Assembly (NCBI GenBank): GCA_015680685.1
Contig: MNCI01016482.1
Span: 356,959-420,958 of the forward strand
Source of the DNA: Gnetum montanum
Taxonomy: Eukaryota; Streptophyta; Gnetopsida; Gnetales; Gnetaceae
Length of the DNA stretch: 64,000 nt
Direction: 5' to 3'
In this document: one piece after another, positions 1-11,100 of the stretch
How the letters are laid out: each line of letters starts with the position of its first letter
Numbering within the stretch: position 1 is the first letter of the stretch
Program-made: the position numbers and the translations under genes
The notes under the pieces: generated by a model
What the model saw: only the letters and a program-made list of their open reading frames with translations
The model's database searches: none
What the model was told of the DNA's origin: nothing

Positions 1-760
1 AGTTTTGCACTCAAATCCTTCTTATATTTGCTAATGGTTTGTGTTAGTATTTTTGTGATCTCTTGGTTGGTTACCTTTGCATGACTGATGGCTTGGGGGT
101 GGTAAGGTGTTGTTAATTTATGTTTAAACTCCAAAAATTGCATTAACTTTCTAAAAGTGGCACCTATGAAATGAGTTCCATTATCAGAAATTAGTGAATG
201 TGGCATCCCAAACCTATTTACAATATTTTATTATATGAATGTAGTAGTAGTGGATGATGTACAATTAGTAATGGTTACTACTTTTGTCCATTTTTTTGCA
301 ATAGTTAATTACTACTATAATATATGCCTTTCTATTGGACATGAGTGTGATGGGACCTATAAATTTAATGCCTCATATGTCAAAAGGTTCCAATGGTTGA
401 ATCCACTATTGAGGACCTTCCATGCCAGCGGTCATCCTCCCATCTTGTTGACTTCGTTCATAAGATTTGACAAACTGATGGGCATCCCTAAAGATTATAG
501 GCCAATAGTATCCTTTCATTAGGGTTTTTATGGCCTTGTGTCTCCCTACATAGTGGCCTCCATAAGGTCCTTTGTGAGCATCCTAAAGAACACATAGTTG
601 GTCTTCGTCAAGGATACACCAACGAATTAGGCCATCAGCATACACCTTGTAGATGTGTCCATTGATTTCTATAAATTATTTGACTTAATGAAGAAATTTT
701 TGCTTCTTTTTGAAATCCAAGTCTTGTGGCATCTCTTGAGTAAAAAGATAGATGAGGATG
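1..760 (-). pseudogene. Element H integrase fragment
   Basis: Reading the minus strand from about 760, the translation contains a zinc-binding-like block (DAHKGPYGGHYVGRHKAIK followed by GYYWP) and then a catalytic-core-like stretch with PLEPFDI and FIGPIT. It aligns segment by segment with the integrase of element D at 59880-60580. Several stops interrupt it (for example within PQ*WIQPLEP). The C-terminal part runs toward the window start, where the phrase NQEITKIL matches the conserved helix after the catalytic Glu. It would process and join cDNA ends; here it cannot be functional. Confidence 0.75.
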
Positions 761-879
761 CCATTATACCACATTGTTTTTGTGGGTGTTTGTTCATTTA
801 TTATTCCAGTAAAGAGATGTTTGTTTAGGAACTAATTAGAGAGCAGGATCTTCTCCTCTTTATTATTCCATCTTAAGTG

Positions 880-2290
880 AGAGTGATGGTCAAAAATCAC
901 ATTCTCGATTCATTTTTGTTCTACCATCATGATATCAAATTCCTGTAAGAGCATAAGCCACTGTATGACATGACGGCTCACCATTGGCTTGTTCATGAGG
1001 AAGTGGATTGCACTATGGTTTGTATGCACAAATACTTTATAACCAAGCACATAGTGCCTAAACATTTCTAGATTGTACACCACTACCATTAGTTCTTTCT
1101 CTGTGGTGGTGTTATTTAATTATACTCCCAAAATGCTTTAGCTTGCGCAGTGAATGTAGTATGCATTGTTCCCAAGGCATAGTTAGATGCACCCATCATG
1201 ATGTAGAAGGATCTAGACTAGTATTTTGCTCATAGGATTGGTGTTTCTATGAGTTTTTTTAATTATTGAAATGCATGTTCACATTCCTTGATCTAGATGA
1301 ACGATGCATATTTCTTTGTAAGCTTTACCAACAACTTTGCGATCTTAGAGAAATTCTCTATGGATCGTCGATAGTAGCTAGAGTGTCCAAGGAATGATTG
1401 AACATCTTTAATGGTATCTAGTTGGCAAGTTATTTCTTACATGACCCTTATCTTTCCTCGGTCTACCTCAGTCCTTGTTTGGAAAATTCAGTGCCCTAGT
1501 ACAATGCCTTCTTGAACCATGAGATAGCTCTTTTGCTAGTTGAGCTGCAAGTTTGTTTCAACACATCTCTTTAGTACTTGCTTAAGGCAGTTCAAGGCTT
1601 GCTCAAATGTAGCTCCATAGGTGGAAAAGTCATCCATGAAGACTTCAACACCACTACCGATTTGCTGTTGAAAGTTACTAAGGACCAAGCATTGAAATGT
1701 TGTAGGGGCATTGCACAGATTGAATGACATCTTACAATATGAAAAAGTTCCCTAGGGAGTCGTGAATGTTATCTTGGCCTGATCTTCTAGGAAATTTTGG
1801 ATTTGTTTATAGCCACTATAGCCATCCAAGAAGCTATAATAAAAATGCTCAAATATGGTGTCCAAAACTTGATCCACAAATGGAAAGGGAAAATGAACTT
1901 TAAATGTTGCCATATTCAATAGCTTGAAGTCAATGCAAACTTGCCATTTGCCATCCATCTTTAGCACAATCACGAGTGGACTAATTCACTCACTATCTAT
2001 GATTGGATAGATGAACCCTGCCTTGAGGAGTTGTTAAATTTCCTCTTTGACGATCTGATTCAATTTGGGATTCAACCGCCTCTGTAGCTACCTTCTAGGC
2101 TTCATGGCTAGGTCAGTGTAAATGCGATGTTGGCATATCATTGGATTGATTCCTGTTAGCTTTGGATATGACCAAGTAAAGGCTATTGGCCACTTGTTAA
2201 CTACCTTTAATAGCTTTTCCTTTTTTTTAGGAGCAAGTTTGAAATTAATTATGATTGGTTTACAATTTTTTAAAAATGCATATTCCATGT
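880..2290 (-). pseudogene. Element H reverse transcriptase and RNase H remnant
   Basis: Minus-strand translation shows the pre-RT segment (2288-2088, with FTWSYPKLTGINPMICQHRI), the RT fingers/palm (1973-1752, with KWQVCIDFKLLN, FLDGYSGYKQIQ and DQAKITFTTP) and the thumb side (1730-1536, with LCNAPTTFQ and VFMDDFSTYG). The catalytic FMDD is intact in this copy, and the first catalytic Asp sits in FLDGYSGY. The three pieces are separated by stops. RNase H sequence follows (about 1490-880) but is badly decayed and was recognised mainly by alignment with element D. Lengths fit a normal Ty3/gypsy RT domain. Confidence 0.8.
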
Positions 2291-2554
2291 TGATAAAGTT
2301 TTTAGCTCCAAGGGCTCTTGCTTAAAGTTATCAAGGATTTTTAACTATCCCCAATAGGTATCATCATCTTCAAGAGAGAGTTGGGAATGAGCTTGTTCAA
2401 TTTTGTCCATAACTTTAATATAAGCACATGTTAGGCTCTCAATTGGTTCCATGCATAATGTGCTACTATTTGAGTTAGCTATCAATTACTAGGTGCCCTC
2501 CTATTTTGTGGATGTTGCGTATAGACACCTTTGAATATTGATTTATTATGCACA

Positions 2555-3060
2555 CTAATTGCATGCTTTAATGTGTGTACTCCTGATTGACCAAATCTTT
2601 TGCATGCACTTGCACCCATTATCGTTGTATACAATGCAGGGAATACACTTCTTCTCTATCTTGCTTAATTCATTTTCTTTGGATATCTCTAGAGATAGGT
2701 CCCTTATACCCATATGTGCATCGACTATGCTTAACGAAGCTCTTCCCATAATGATCGGAAAGCCATTTTTGCAATTGTCCACCTTGAACACCAAAAAATT
2801 AGCTAGATAGGACCACCCATAAACTATGGTTACAATGTCCTCTTCTAACTCGAAAGGGACAGTAATTAACTGATTAGCCAACTCTAAACGAATGTTGCTC
2901 TTCTTGAGAGGTGGTAGGTACCAAGCCTTATACATGTCATGGGATATGAGGTTAACTCTAGAACTAGAGTTAAGAAGAGCCTTGCATGGCTCATGTCCAA
3001 CGATTTGTAGATAAATGAGTGGACTTCATGGGTTAGATCTTTTCATAGGAAGATTGCTAG
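2555..3060 (-). pseudogene. Element H aspartic protease remnant
   Basis: Minus-strand sequence reads HEPCKALLNSSSRVNLISHD, then MYKAWYLPPLKKSN, and ends with the GRASLSIVDAHMGIRDLSLE segment. This matches the protease of element D (CKALLDSRSGVNLISND) and of element E (CKAFLDLSSSVNLIFHE). At the position of the catalytic Asp in D, H has Asn (LLNS instead of LLDS), so this copy would lack protease activity even without its stops. Confidence 0.75.
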
Positions 3061-3229
3061 CCTTGATCCAGTCGTAAATAAGATGAGTTAGCATTATAGT
3101 GCAAATTTGAGGTAACACTTAGTTTGAAGGGCACTTGAAGGTATTTGATGCAAAGGATGAGGTGCTAGAGATGTAGGACAATTAGTCAAACTAGATTTTG
3201 AGGGTTGAAGAGGACTTCTAGGTTAGAAG

Positions 3230-5530
3230 AAATGTCTTTTTCATGATCGATTATCTAGACCACTTGGCTGGAAAGCTGATTGTGAATGTACAGCTCTCGT
3301 AGCATTTCATTGTTGTGGCTATGGAGGAATCTCACCCTGCATGGATGGAGTAGGAGGTAATTGGGTTGAAGGTGGAGGCATATGTGTAGATGGATATGAA
3401 GGGTGGTATGGATATGGGTTTTCACCTCAAGAAGATGGTGAATGTGTTTGATGGTACTATAGAGGGTAATAGTAATGCTAAAATGAGGTATGAATTGCAG
3501 AACTTCTTGGAGATATGGGTTGCTAAACATAATACCCATATGGATTTGGTTGCCTGTAAGGGTACTACTACCTTAGCAGTGGAATTTGCCATGATTGTGG
3601 TTGGTGCCACTATTGGTATTATTCATAAGGTTGTGGAGGAGTTCCATTTGGGTGGTAAGTTTGTTGTTGTTGGTGGAACTACCTTGGATTTCCTCGAGGA
3701 TAATGTAATCATCTAGGTGCCTACCTACATGCTAGTCGAGGATTTAATGCATACATCCCAGACTCTTGTAAGTGTGACATCACAAGGCACCATCTCTTTG
3801 GATGTTCATATTGATAGATGTCACAATCAGTTTCATCATCAAAGTAGGATTTATAACTTCTTCTACAATAGTAACTTTACCCTTACCTCTTTGGTAGGTA
3901 CATTCAGCTTTTTGCACCTTCTACGGTTACAATCACTATTTTTCTCTTTGGATTCTTTAGCAATCTTCATAGCAGTTTAAAATTTTTTATCCAAAGAGTC
4001 CCATAATTTATCAACCTTTGCTAAAATGTCAGAAATAGATTTTTGGATTGGTAAGGTTTTTTTTTTCATCACTTCATCAAGTGGTGACTCCTGCTCATCA
4101 CAAAATTAGGCCTCCCATTTTTTGATGGAAGGGTCCATGTTATACTTTTCTGTACTTTCCATTTTTTGTAGATCACCTTCTTTTTTTGCTACCTTCTTAA
4201 TTAGCCTTTGGATATGATGAGCTCTTAGTTTAGATAATCTCCCTTAGGCATACATCCCAAAGGTTCTTCTAGTTTCTACTTTAAGCCCATCTATGATGTG
4301 GTGAAGTTGTTTCCTTTAAGAATAACTATGGCTAGGGCATCGGTGTAAGAGTGAATAGTATCTACCCATGGTGGCATTCAAGGGTTCATGTGTTCCCTAT
4401 TTCTAACCTTGGATTTGCCTTCTTAGATTAGACACTCTAGAGTACATCTGATATATGTTATTGAATAGCTTTAACATGGTACTCCATCTGCAAATAGATT
4501 CCAGCTCCAAGGACTGGTACCAGCTTTCAACTTCTTTGATGAGTATCCTAGGGAAAAGCTTGAGTTTTTTCCATTCATTCTCTATGTTTTATAAGGAATA
4601 GGCATCATGGAAAGCTTGTAGATGTATCTGAGGATCAGTTGTACCCCCCCTCAAATATTAGGATCAGTTGTACCCCCCCTCAAATATTAGGATATTGTTC
4701 ATGTCTAAGCACTTGATTTGACTATCTTTCATATGCCTAGTTGGAATTTTAACTACCTCTACAGTGTTGGGCATACTTCAGGTCACTAACAGATGTTCAT
4801 CATCATCACTACATTGATGAAATCAATGATGGTTTCAGCCACCCTTTCAGTCTTGATGGCCTTCACAGTCATTATTATCTCATTGATCACCTTCATCATG
4901 ATGATTTTGATGGTGGCTTCTATGAGAATTGTTAGATGAAGAGGAATGTTCCTAATCAGATGAACAGGATGAAGAGGAAGGTGGACCATCATTGGCATTG
5001 TAGTGTCTAACTTCACTCTTTTGCTTATTACGATCACCATCCTTAGGTTCCTTGCTATTATGATTCTTGCTTGAGTCGCTACCTTGGTTGTCACTTTTTT
5101 CTAAACCTAGTTTATGAATAGTGGATCACAGGTTCAGGTTTCCACCCTCATCACTAGTATCAAGGGGTGGAGAATCTTCATGTTGAGAACCTTCAGTAGG
5201 AGGATCCTCATTGTCATCTTAATTTAGTAGGAATAAGGGATTAGTGTAATGTTTTCCCTTTATAACCTCATGGAGCTTCTCCTAATGTCGATCTCATTTG
5301 CGTTGTGTTTTAGTGGGATAGTAGTTTTGAGTGTCATATCCATCCACAACTATTCTTCATGAAGATCTGAGATGCCTAACTTTTAAAGAGTTTTAAGTAG
5401 CATACTTAGCATAGATTGATTGGGGGCCAAGATAATGTTACCCTCCATATCATGCCATCGCAACTATTCATCCTGATATAAGATGAAGGTGAAGTTTGGC
5501 ACAAACTCATCTAGATGAGTATATACCACT
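3230..5530 (-). pseudogene. Element H gag remnant
   Basis: The minus strand from about 5520 reads PNFTFILYQDE, a stop, then LRWHDMEGNIILAP. The same N-terminal block is found in element D (about 54955-55035) and element E (about 20060-20130). Downstream come low-complexity, charged segments and a proline/tyrosine-rich tail at 3560-3230 of the type seen at the end of gag in A and D. Many stops and frame changes are present. Gag would form the virus-like particle. Recognition of the middle part is weak. Confidence 0.6.
4631..4688. repeat. Perfect 29-bp tandem duplication
   Basis: A 29-bp unit starting AGGATCAGTTGTACCCCCCC occurs twice, at 4631-4659 and 4660-4688, with no mismatch. It lies in the H gag remnant. 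The lack of mismatch inside such decayed sequence points to a recent slippage or duplication event. Confidence 0.95.
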
Positions 5531-5731
5531 TTGCATTCTTTTGGAACTAAAAATTTCAGTTCTTCATTCTTGTGAGAAGAAGAAGAAATTTTACAAAATA
5601 AAATAAAATAAAATTATCAGTGTGCTGTTATAATTCTATGTATAGTAGGAATGATATTAACCTTGAAGTTTGTACAATGATATTAATGGTATTTACTTAA
5701 ACCTAAATAGTGCATGTTTCAACAAACAAAG

Positions 5732-5749
5732 TCCTTGGCGATGGCACCA
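5732..5749 (-). other. Element H primer binding site
   Basis: Two bases after the LTR end (CATCA) the minus strand reads TGGTGCCATCGCCAAGGA. Compared with the tRNA-Asp(GUC) complement TGGCGCCGTTGCCGGGGA it matches 13 of 18 positions, and all five differences are transitions. Confidence 0.7.
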
Positions 5750-5750
5750 A

Positions 5751-6473
5751 TGATGAGCAACAAGGTACCAATGATTTTGGTGTTCAAAGGAAAATAAAAG
5801 TGATTGGATTAACTAATTTAAATTAACTAAGTAACTAGTAGCTAACTAATCCTAACATAAGCATCCGATCCCACTTTTTGTACACATCGTGAACCCATGT
5901 ATCCACTGCTAGGTGACCAAGTGCTATGCTACTAGGTGTACTAAGTAATAATGCTACGGGATTACCAAGCACATACGTGTTACACTCGAAGTGGTCATAC
6001 TTATGTGTGTAACCTATCTTGCATAATTTCTTCATTAACTTAATTTCTAAAAAACATTTAATAAATTATTAAAAGCATTTAATAAATAACTAAAAACATT
6101 AAATGCATAAATGAAATAATTAAGCTATCCAAAGTGTTGCAAGGTGTATTAGAAAGCTCATCTTTATTGCCACACACATTGTCATGCTTAGGTAAAATAA
6201 TGCTTGAATAAATATCCATACACTCAATGACTCTTGTTGTGGGCACTTGGGAGGAAAATTCTAACTTTCAAAAGGAAAAATTACAAGAACTTTGCTGCAA
6301 CTACAATCTCTTATGCCATAAATGTGGCATATAGGCACGTATTTATAGCCAAAAATAGACACTACATTAACGAGGCCTCGTCAATGCATGATATGATGCA
6401 TCAACAAGGCTCAATAGACGAGGCCACATCGATGAGGCCTCTTCAATGCAGCCAACCGAATTGGAACCCATCA
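5751..6473 (-). repeat. Element H 5' LTR (723 bp)
   Basis: On the minus strand it begins TGATGGGTTCC (6473) and ends CTCATCA (5751), the same terminal inverted pair as the other LTRs of this family. Its U3 part (6470-6360) contains degenerate repeats of a GAGGCCTCRTCRATG type. A TATAAATA box on the minus strand lies at 6347-6340, followed by R/U5 sequence rich in A/T. It matches the LTRs at 42386, 48425 and 53809 in layout. Confidence 0.8.
6340..6347 (-). promoter_or_regulatory. TATA box of LTR H
   Basis: The minus strand reads GGCTATAAATACG, at the position equivalent to TATA boxes in the other LTRs of the family. Confidence 0.65.
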
Positions 6474-7119
6474 CCTTGGATTTTAATTTGTAAGTATATG
6501 TATGACTACAAAATAAGCCAAGAATATGCCATTAAGCAATTAAGTTTAATGATATGCGATGAGGCATGGGCAAGATTCAACTTTTTGAGGTGTGTGCCAT
6601 GATTGCTAAGGATGTTAATAGTGACTTGATCATTATGGACTCATTTATATGACTAGAATAGTTTGATATTAGTAATGAGGTTATTCTAAGACTTGTTGGT
6701 TTGTTTTTGGTAGTAACTGTGACCAAAACCTATCCTTAAGAGATTGTTAGATTAAATATACAATATTTGCATTTTTGAAAAATTTGTGGCATTGCTAGAC
6801 TTTGAAATATTATTGAATATTTAACTAGAAACCTTTGTAAAATGTATATCTTGAGACTTTTTCCAAACCATGTATACTCCATGAATATAGAAATAAAATA
6901 ATCTTTTTTATTTGAGGGATTCTAAGTCCTTTTATATTTTAATGTAGAAAGCTTAGAGTAGTTAGAAAAAATTCTAAAATAAGAACATAGGATGATAGAC
7001 AGTTGATTTCTATATAAGATGGACCATTTAACCATTGAAAATAATTTTTTTATATTTCATATTTTTGTAAAATAGAAACATTATACAATTTTTGGGCATT
7101 TAAGCCATGTCCTTATTTT
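6474..7119. other. Unassigned AT-rich spacer
   Basis: No coding frame, LTR end or recognisable repeat was found here. The sequence is AT-rich with short homopolymer runs. Confidence 0.5.
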
Positions 7120-8115
7120 TGAAAATAAATATTATATAATGTTAATTATGAAATTTTTGTTTGTGCCATCTTATTCTAGATATTGTAGGGATCATTTTTT
7201 ATTTCAATAAACACTATATATTTTAGGGGAAAATAGTAGTGTTTTATTATATAATAATATTTTTTAATTTTATTTATTTAGTAACAAAAAATGATGAGTT
7301 GCTAACTTAGTGGAAAGGATCTTAGCTTGGTAATCCTAGGTCATAGGTTCAATTCTACTAGGTAACATTAAGCTATAAATTAACAAAAATTCTATAATAG
7401 GAATTTTCAAACTAGTTTAATAGATCCAATGGGTTTTAGTGGATATAAGTAAAAAATTTTGATTTTAATTTGAAATTTTAATCATAAATAACTTTATTTC
7501 TATAAGTTTGATTAAGGTGAAATAGGTGTCATTAGGATCATCTTCTTATGCACTTTTCATTTATGTAATTTATTTTGTTTTATTTTTTGGCATCTACATT
7601 TTTGTGGTTGCATCCATTTTCAATCTTCTTTAATTATTTTTATTTAATTATTTATTTTAGTAATAAAAGAATGTACTACAACATGTTGCAATACTTCGTT
7701 TATGCTTCTAATTAATAATTTTTCCTTAAACAGTTATTTTCTTACTTAGTTAACTCAAGGTTAAATCTAGATCCTTAGGGGTTTTGTAGCATTTCTATTA
7801 GTTATTTAAAGGATTTTATTAATAGTTAATAGTGGTGCTACATCTATATTACTATAAAATCACATAATTTGTAAGAACTTAGTTAATCCACTATTCTAGT
7901 TCATTAGTGAAAATATTGAATGATGTTAGTGAAAGGAAATAACTTACTTCTATATTACTAAAAAATTAACAAGAATATGAAATTAAATTTTTACTTATAT
8001 TCACTAATCTATTAGATTATACAACTCAATGTTGCACAATGGAATTAAACTTGTGACCTTCTTTTTGCATATCAACACTTTTAACACTAAGCTAATGTCT
8101 AATTTTTTTTAAGCT
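7120..8115 (+). repeat. Old dispersed repeat, copy 1 (inverted partner at 18000-18785)
   Basis: Long stretches here are the reverse complement of 18000-18785. For example, TAAGTTTGATTAAG near 7505 pairs with the 18590-18600 region. The right end (about 8020-8110) reads on the minus strand as a tRNA-like segment, which pairs with 18008-18085. The repeat has no coding capacity. Copy 1 carries an extra internal block of about 185 bp, the SINE listed next. Confidence 0.75.
7285..7470 (+). mobile_element. tRNA-derived SINE-like insertion
   Basis: The segment has an A-box-like TAACTTAGTGG at 7303-7313 and a B-box-like GGTTCAATTCT at 7346-7356, spaced as in tRNA-derived SINE heads. The inverted repeat copy at 18000-18785 lacks this block, so it gives a natural empty site. 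It ends in an A/T-rich tail. A pol III promoter-bearing SINE is the simplest reading. The exact ends are approximate. Confidence 0.6.
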
Positions 8116-8284
8116 TTTTTTCATTGTTTTATTAAAAATTATTTATCTATATAATTTTTAACTAACATGTGGCTAAACATAGAAAAAGAAATAGACTTTT
8201 CTATTGTGATGAATCATCAGTTGGCTGAGATATCGTAGATGCTACATCACATTTGTTTAATAAAGTCATATTTTTCTTGACCAA

Positions 8285-8306
8285 CAATATCGTAACTACG
8301 ATATTG
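8285..8306. repeat. Perfect inverted repeat in LTR U3
   Basis: Arms CAATATCGTA and TACGATATTG are perfect complements around a 2-bp spacer. The site lies about 75 bp upstream of the LTR TATA box, so it could be a transcription-factor site. The 3' LTR copy has decayed there. Confidence 0.8.
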
Positions 8307-8379
8307 TATCTATGATGTCATATATTTGGTAGCACAAGCTATGTGATCATGGATCCAATATTGCGAGATGTGTGTAGTC

Positions 8380-8387
8380 TATAAATA
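8380..8387 (+). promoter_or_regulatory. TATA box of LTR A (5')
   Basis: TATAAATA in the context GTCTATAAATACAAC. The same box is found at 14749-14756 in the 3' LTR. Confidence 0.7.
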
Positions 8388-9140
8388 CAACACTTGGGTG
8401 CACAGATCTAGAAAACTTCATTCTATTCTTAGGTAGACTCTTGCAGTTTGTTTTCGTAATTTTAGAGATAGAGTGAATGCCCATAGTATGGTGTTGGGTA
8501 GTTGTATAAAATCTTTATTCAAGTGAAGTGTACCCAGGCACAGTTCATGTTCAAAAATAAAGATTGAGATTTCTTTTTATCATTGTAGCATCCACTTAGT
8601 TTTATTGTTCTACTTAGCATAGTTTTTATTATTTTCTTAGTTTAATTTTTTACATTTCCAAATACTTTACTTTCTTGTTCATTAGTAAAGTGGAATGAGT
8701 ATGACTAGTTTTGAGCATTTAAGTGCAATCAATTGGTACTACTATTGCTTAGTTCACCTAGTAGCATAATGTTTGGTAACCCAGTAATAGTTACATGAGT
8801 CCAAGATGTGTGTGGTAAGCCTAGACAGAATGCTCATCGCTTTAGGTTAGAGTAGATTTACATTACCATCATTACTTAGATTTAGATTTCTATTCTCAAC
8901 TTCCATTATGTTGATCACTGGAGTAATTAGGGCCTAACAACATTAATTATCATATGCCTCACTTTGGACTAAACCATATGTGACAAAGCTATTACTAGTC
9001 CAAGTTGGAAGATAGCATCTTGCGATCAATGCTTAATAATCTAGATGCCATAGCTAGTCCCATTCATAGAATTCAATCAGATTGTATGTGAATGCTTGTG
9101 ATTTGTATGGTTGGGTGTAGGGGTACTTGCTGCTTATCAT

Positions 9141-9158
9141 TGGCACTATTACTGGGGA
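9141..9158 (+). other. Element A primer binding site
   Basis: TGGCACTATTACTGGGGA matches the tRNA-Asp(GUC) complement TGGCGCCGTTGCCGGGGA at 13 of 18 bases. Every difference is C to T or G to A, as expected from decay of methylated cytosine. Confidence 0.75.
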
Positions 9159-9269
9159 TGGTGCTAGTTATCTTGATTAGCTAGATTATAAATTATTGCT
9201 ATGAAACTATTAATGATCTACCTTTAAAAAATATTGATATTTTAAGTCACACACGTATCAAATAAAACC

Positions 9270-11100
9270 ATGTCTTCTTCACATAGGGCCAAGAATGCAT
9301 CACATGATAAAAATAACTATAGAAGAAATGATAGGATATATACTAAAGAAAATTAGAGTGAACAGCCTCAAGTAGGGTTTCATATATTCATTTAGTCCCT
9401 TGATATACTCAAAAACTATGTTCAACTAATGTAGAAAATCTTGAAGGAGATAGAGTAAGTTCGAAAACAAGGAGGGCCTGAAGGCCTAGGACCTCCTCCA
9501 AACCTAGAAGAGATAAATTAAAGGATCATAAAGGGAAATATAGAAACCATGGAAATTCTCCTAGTTCAACATCTTCCTCTTCCTCTTCCATGTCTAGTTT
9601 TAATGAGGATGAATGTAGGTATAGAAATAGGGAACACGATGAAGATAGATGAGATCATCAGTGTGAACATGAACAAAATCATCATAATTAGACAACTAGA
9701 AATAGAAATTATCACCAGGACATGTTTGATGATGATGGACCCTTGGCAACTATTAAGAGCATGATGCAAATAATAGAGGTAGTTAGGATACCTCATGAGC
9801 ATCAAAGGGAAACTCACATCAAAAGACTTGATATGAATAACATCCCTAAATTTGTGGGAGGCTATAACTCTAATCCACAACACCACTTATATGCCTTCCA
9901 TGATGCCTGCACCTTGTAGATCATCGAGAGTATGTGGAAAAAGCTTAAGCTCTTTCCTAGGACACTAATAGATAAAACTGAAAGTTAGTATAGATCATTA
10001 GAACCAGATTCAATCCATCAATGGTCCATAATGCTGGAACTCTTCAACAAGAAATACCAAACCTATGCAAGAGTGTCCAACCTAAGAAAAAAAATCCAAG
10101 GATGGAAGCAAGAACAACATGAATCCTTGGATGTGGCATTGGATACATACTATTCTCTACTACATAGATGTCTAGGCCATGATTTCTCTAAAAAAGAACA
10201 ATTTTTCAACATCATAGATGGGCTTCATAATCAAATGAGAGAGACCCTTGGGATTTATGCCCAAGGTTGGTTATTCAAATTGGAAGCCCATTAGATACAA
10301 AGACTAATCGAATAGGTGGAAAAAGAAGAATGAGAGCTATGTAAACAATAGAATGTAGAGGAATATAACTGAGGTAGAACTCTTCAAAAGAAAGGAATCC
10401 ATAGCTATGATGAGAAAAAGAGGTAGCCCTTGATGAGGTGATTTCACAACAAACCTTGTCAATAAAAAAGTATGTTGTTGAGCTTAAAGTAAGGATAGAT
10501 AAGATGTGGGAGTTGATGAATAAAAAAGTCATAATGTACATGAAAACTATAGAGGAGAAGGTGGCATGAAATGAATCAAGTGATCAAAACAAGAAGAGGA
10601 AAAAGAACAAAGAAGCAAGTAGGAACACTTATCGGCAAAAAGCAAAAATAGCTATAGTAGAAGAGACTATAGACTCAACCACAGAAGAGGATGATGGATG
10701 TGACATCTACCAATATAGCCATCTAAAGGGCTATTGCCCAGTTATGTTACATTCACAAGAGTTTGGGGCTTTTTCTTTGAATCCCAAGTTTGTACAAAAG
10801 CAAATGCCTAGGAAATTACCTTACTCACAAGGTAATTATAGACAATCCTACCACCAACCTTACTACCACCAACCTTACTATTCTATTGGGACTTCTTATC
10901 AGCCTCAAAACTATTATCAATTACAGTGGCAAAATTCACAATCATGGGAAATGTTATCATCAAGCCAGCAATACCCTTATTGTTAGTTGGACTCATATGA
11001 CTACTATGTTCAGCAAGTTGTTTCTCTTGATGGTTCTACTTCCTCTGCCTCGAATCACTACTACCACTCTCCTGAATATCATTGACCTATAACTTCCCTT
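9270..11100 (+). pseudogene. Element A gag pseudogene
   Basis: ATG at 9270 opens MSSSHRAKNASHDKNN. After frame changes the central gag reads from 9722 (MFDDDGPLATIKSMMQ, then LDMNNIPKFVGGYN) and 10031 (MLELFNKKYQTYARVSN, SLLHRCLGHDF, GLHNQMRETLG), the pattern of retrotransposon gag/capsid proteins. A later part from about 10690 has CDIYQYSHLKGYC, a possible zinc-knuckle derivative, then a Q/Y-rich tail (YHQPYYHQPYY). Stops such as the one after HDACTL interrupt it. Gag would build the particle and bind genomic RNA. It is the only protein domain recognised in element A. Confidence 0.75.

Larger units (their letters stand above)
1..6473 (-). mobile_element. Element H: degraded Athila-like Ty3/gypsy retrotransposon, 3' end outside window
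   Basis: On the minus strand the order is 5' LTR (6473-5751), primer site (5749-5732), gag (about 5530-3230), protease (about 3060-2555), reverse transcriptase (about 2290-1500), RNase H (about 1490-880) and integrase (about 760-1). The 3' LTR would lie before the window. The order PR-RT-RH-INT is that of Ty3/gypsy. The RT motif FMDDF, the LTR ends TGATG/CATCA and the tRNA-Asp-like primer site link it to elements A, C, D and E here and to the Athila-like lineage. All frames carry stops and shifts, so it is a dead copy. Confidence 0.85.
8207..9139 (+). repeat. Element A 5' LTR
   Basis: It starts TGATGAATCATC and ends GCTTATCA, immediately before the primer site. It contains a TATAAATA box at 8380-8387 and a 22-bp near-palindrome at 8285-8306. 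It aligns end to end with 14585-15517. Confidence 0.9.

Noticed and set aside
9549-9886. Overlapping plus and minus open frames in gag of element A
   Set aside because: They are other-frame shadows of the gag sequence around 9480-9900 and have no homologues among the other copies.
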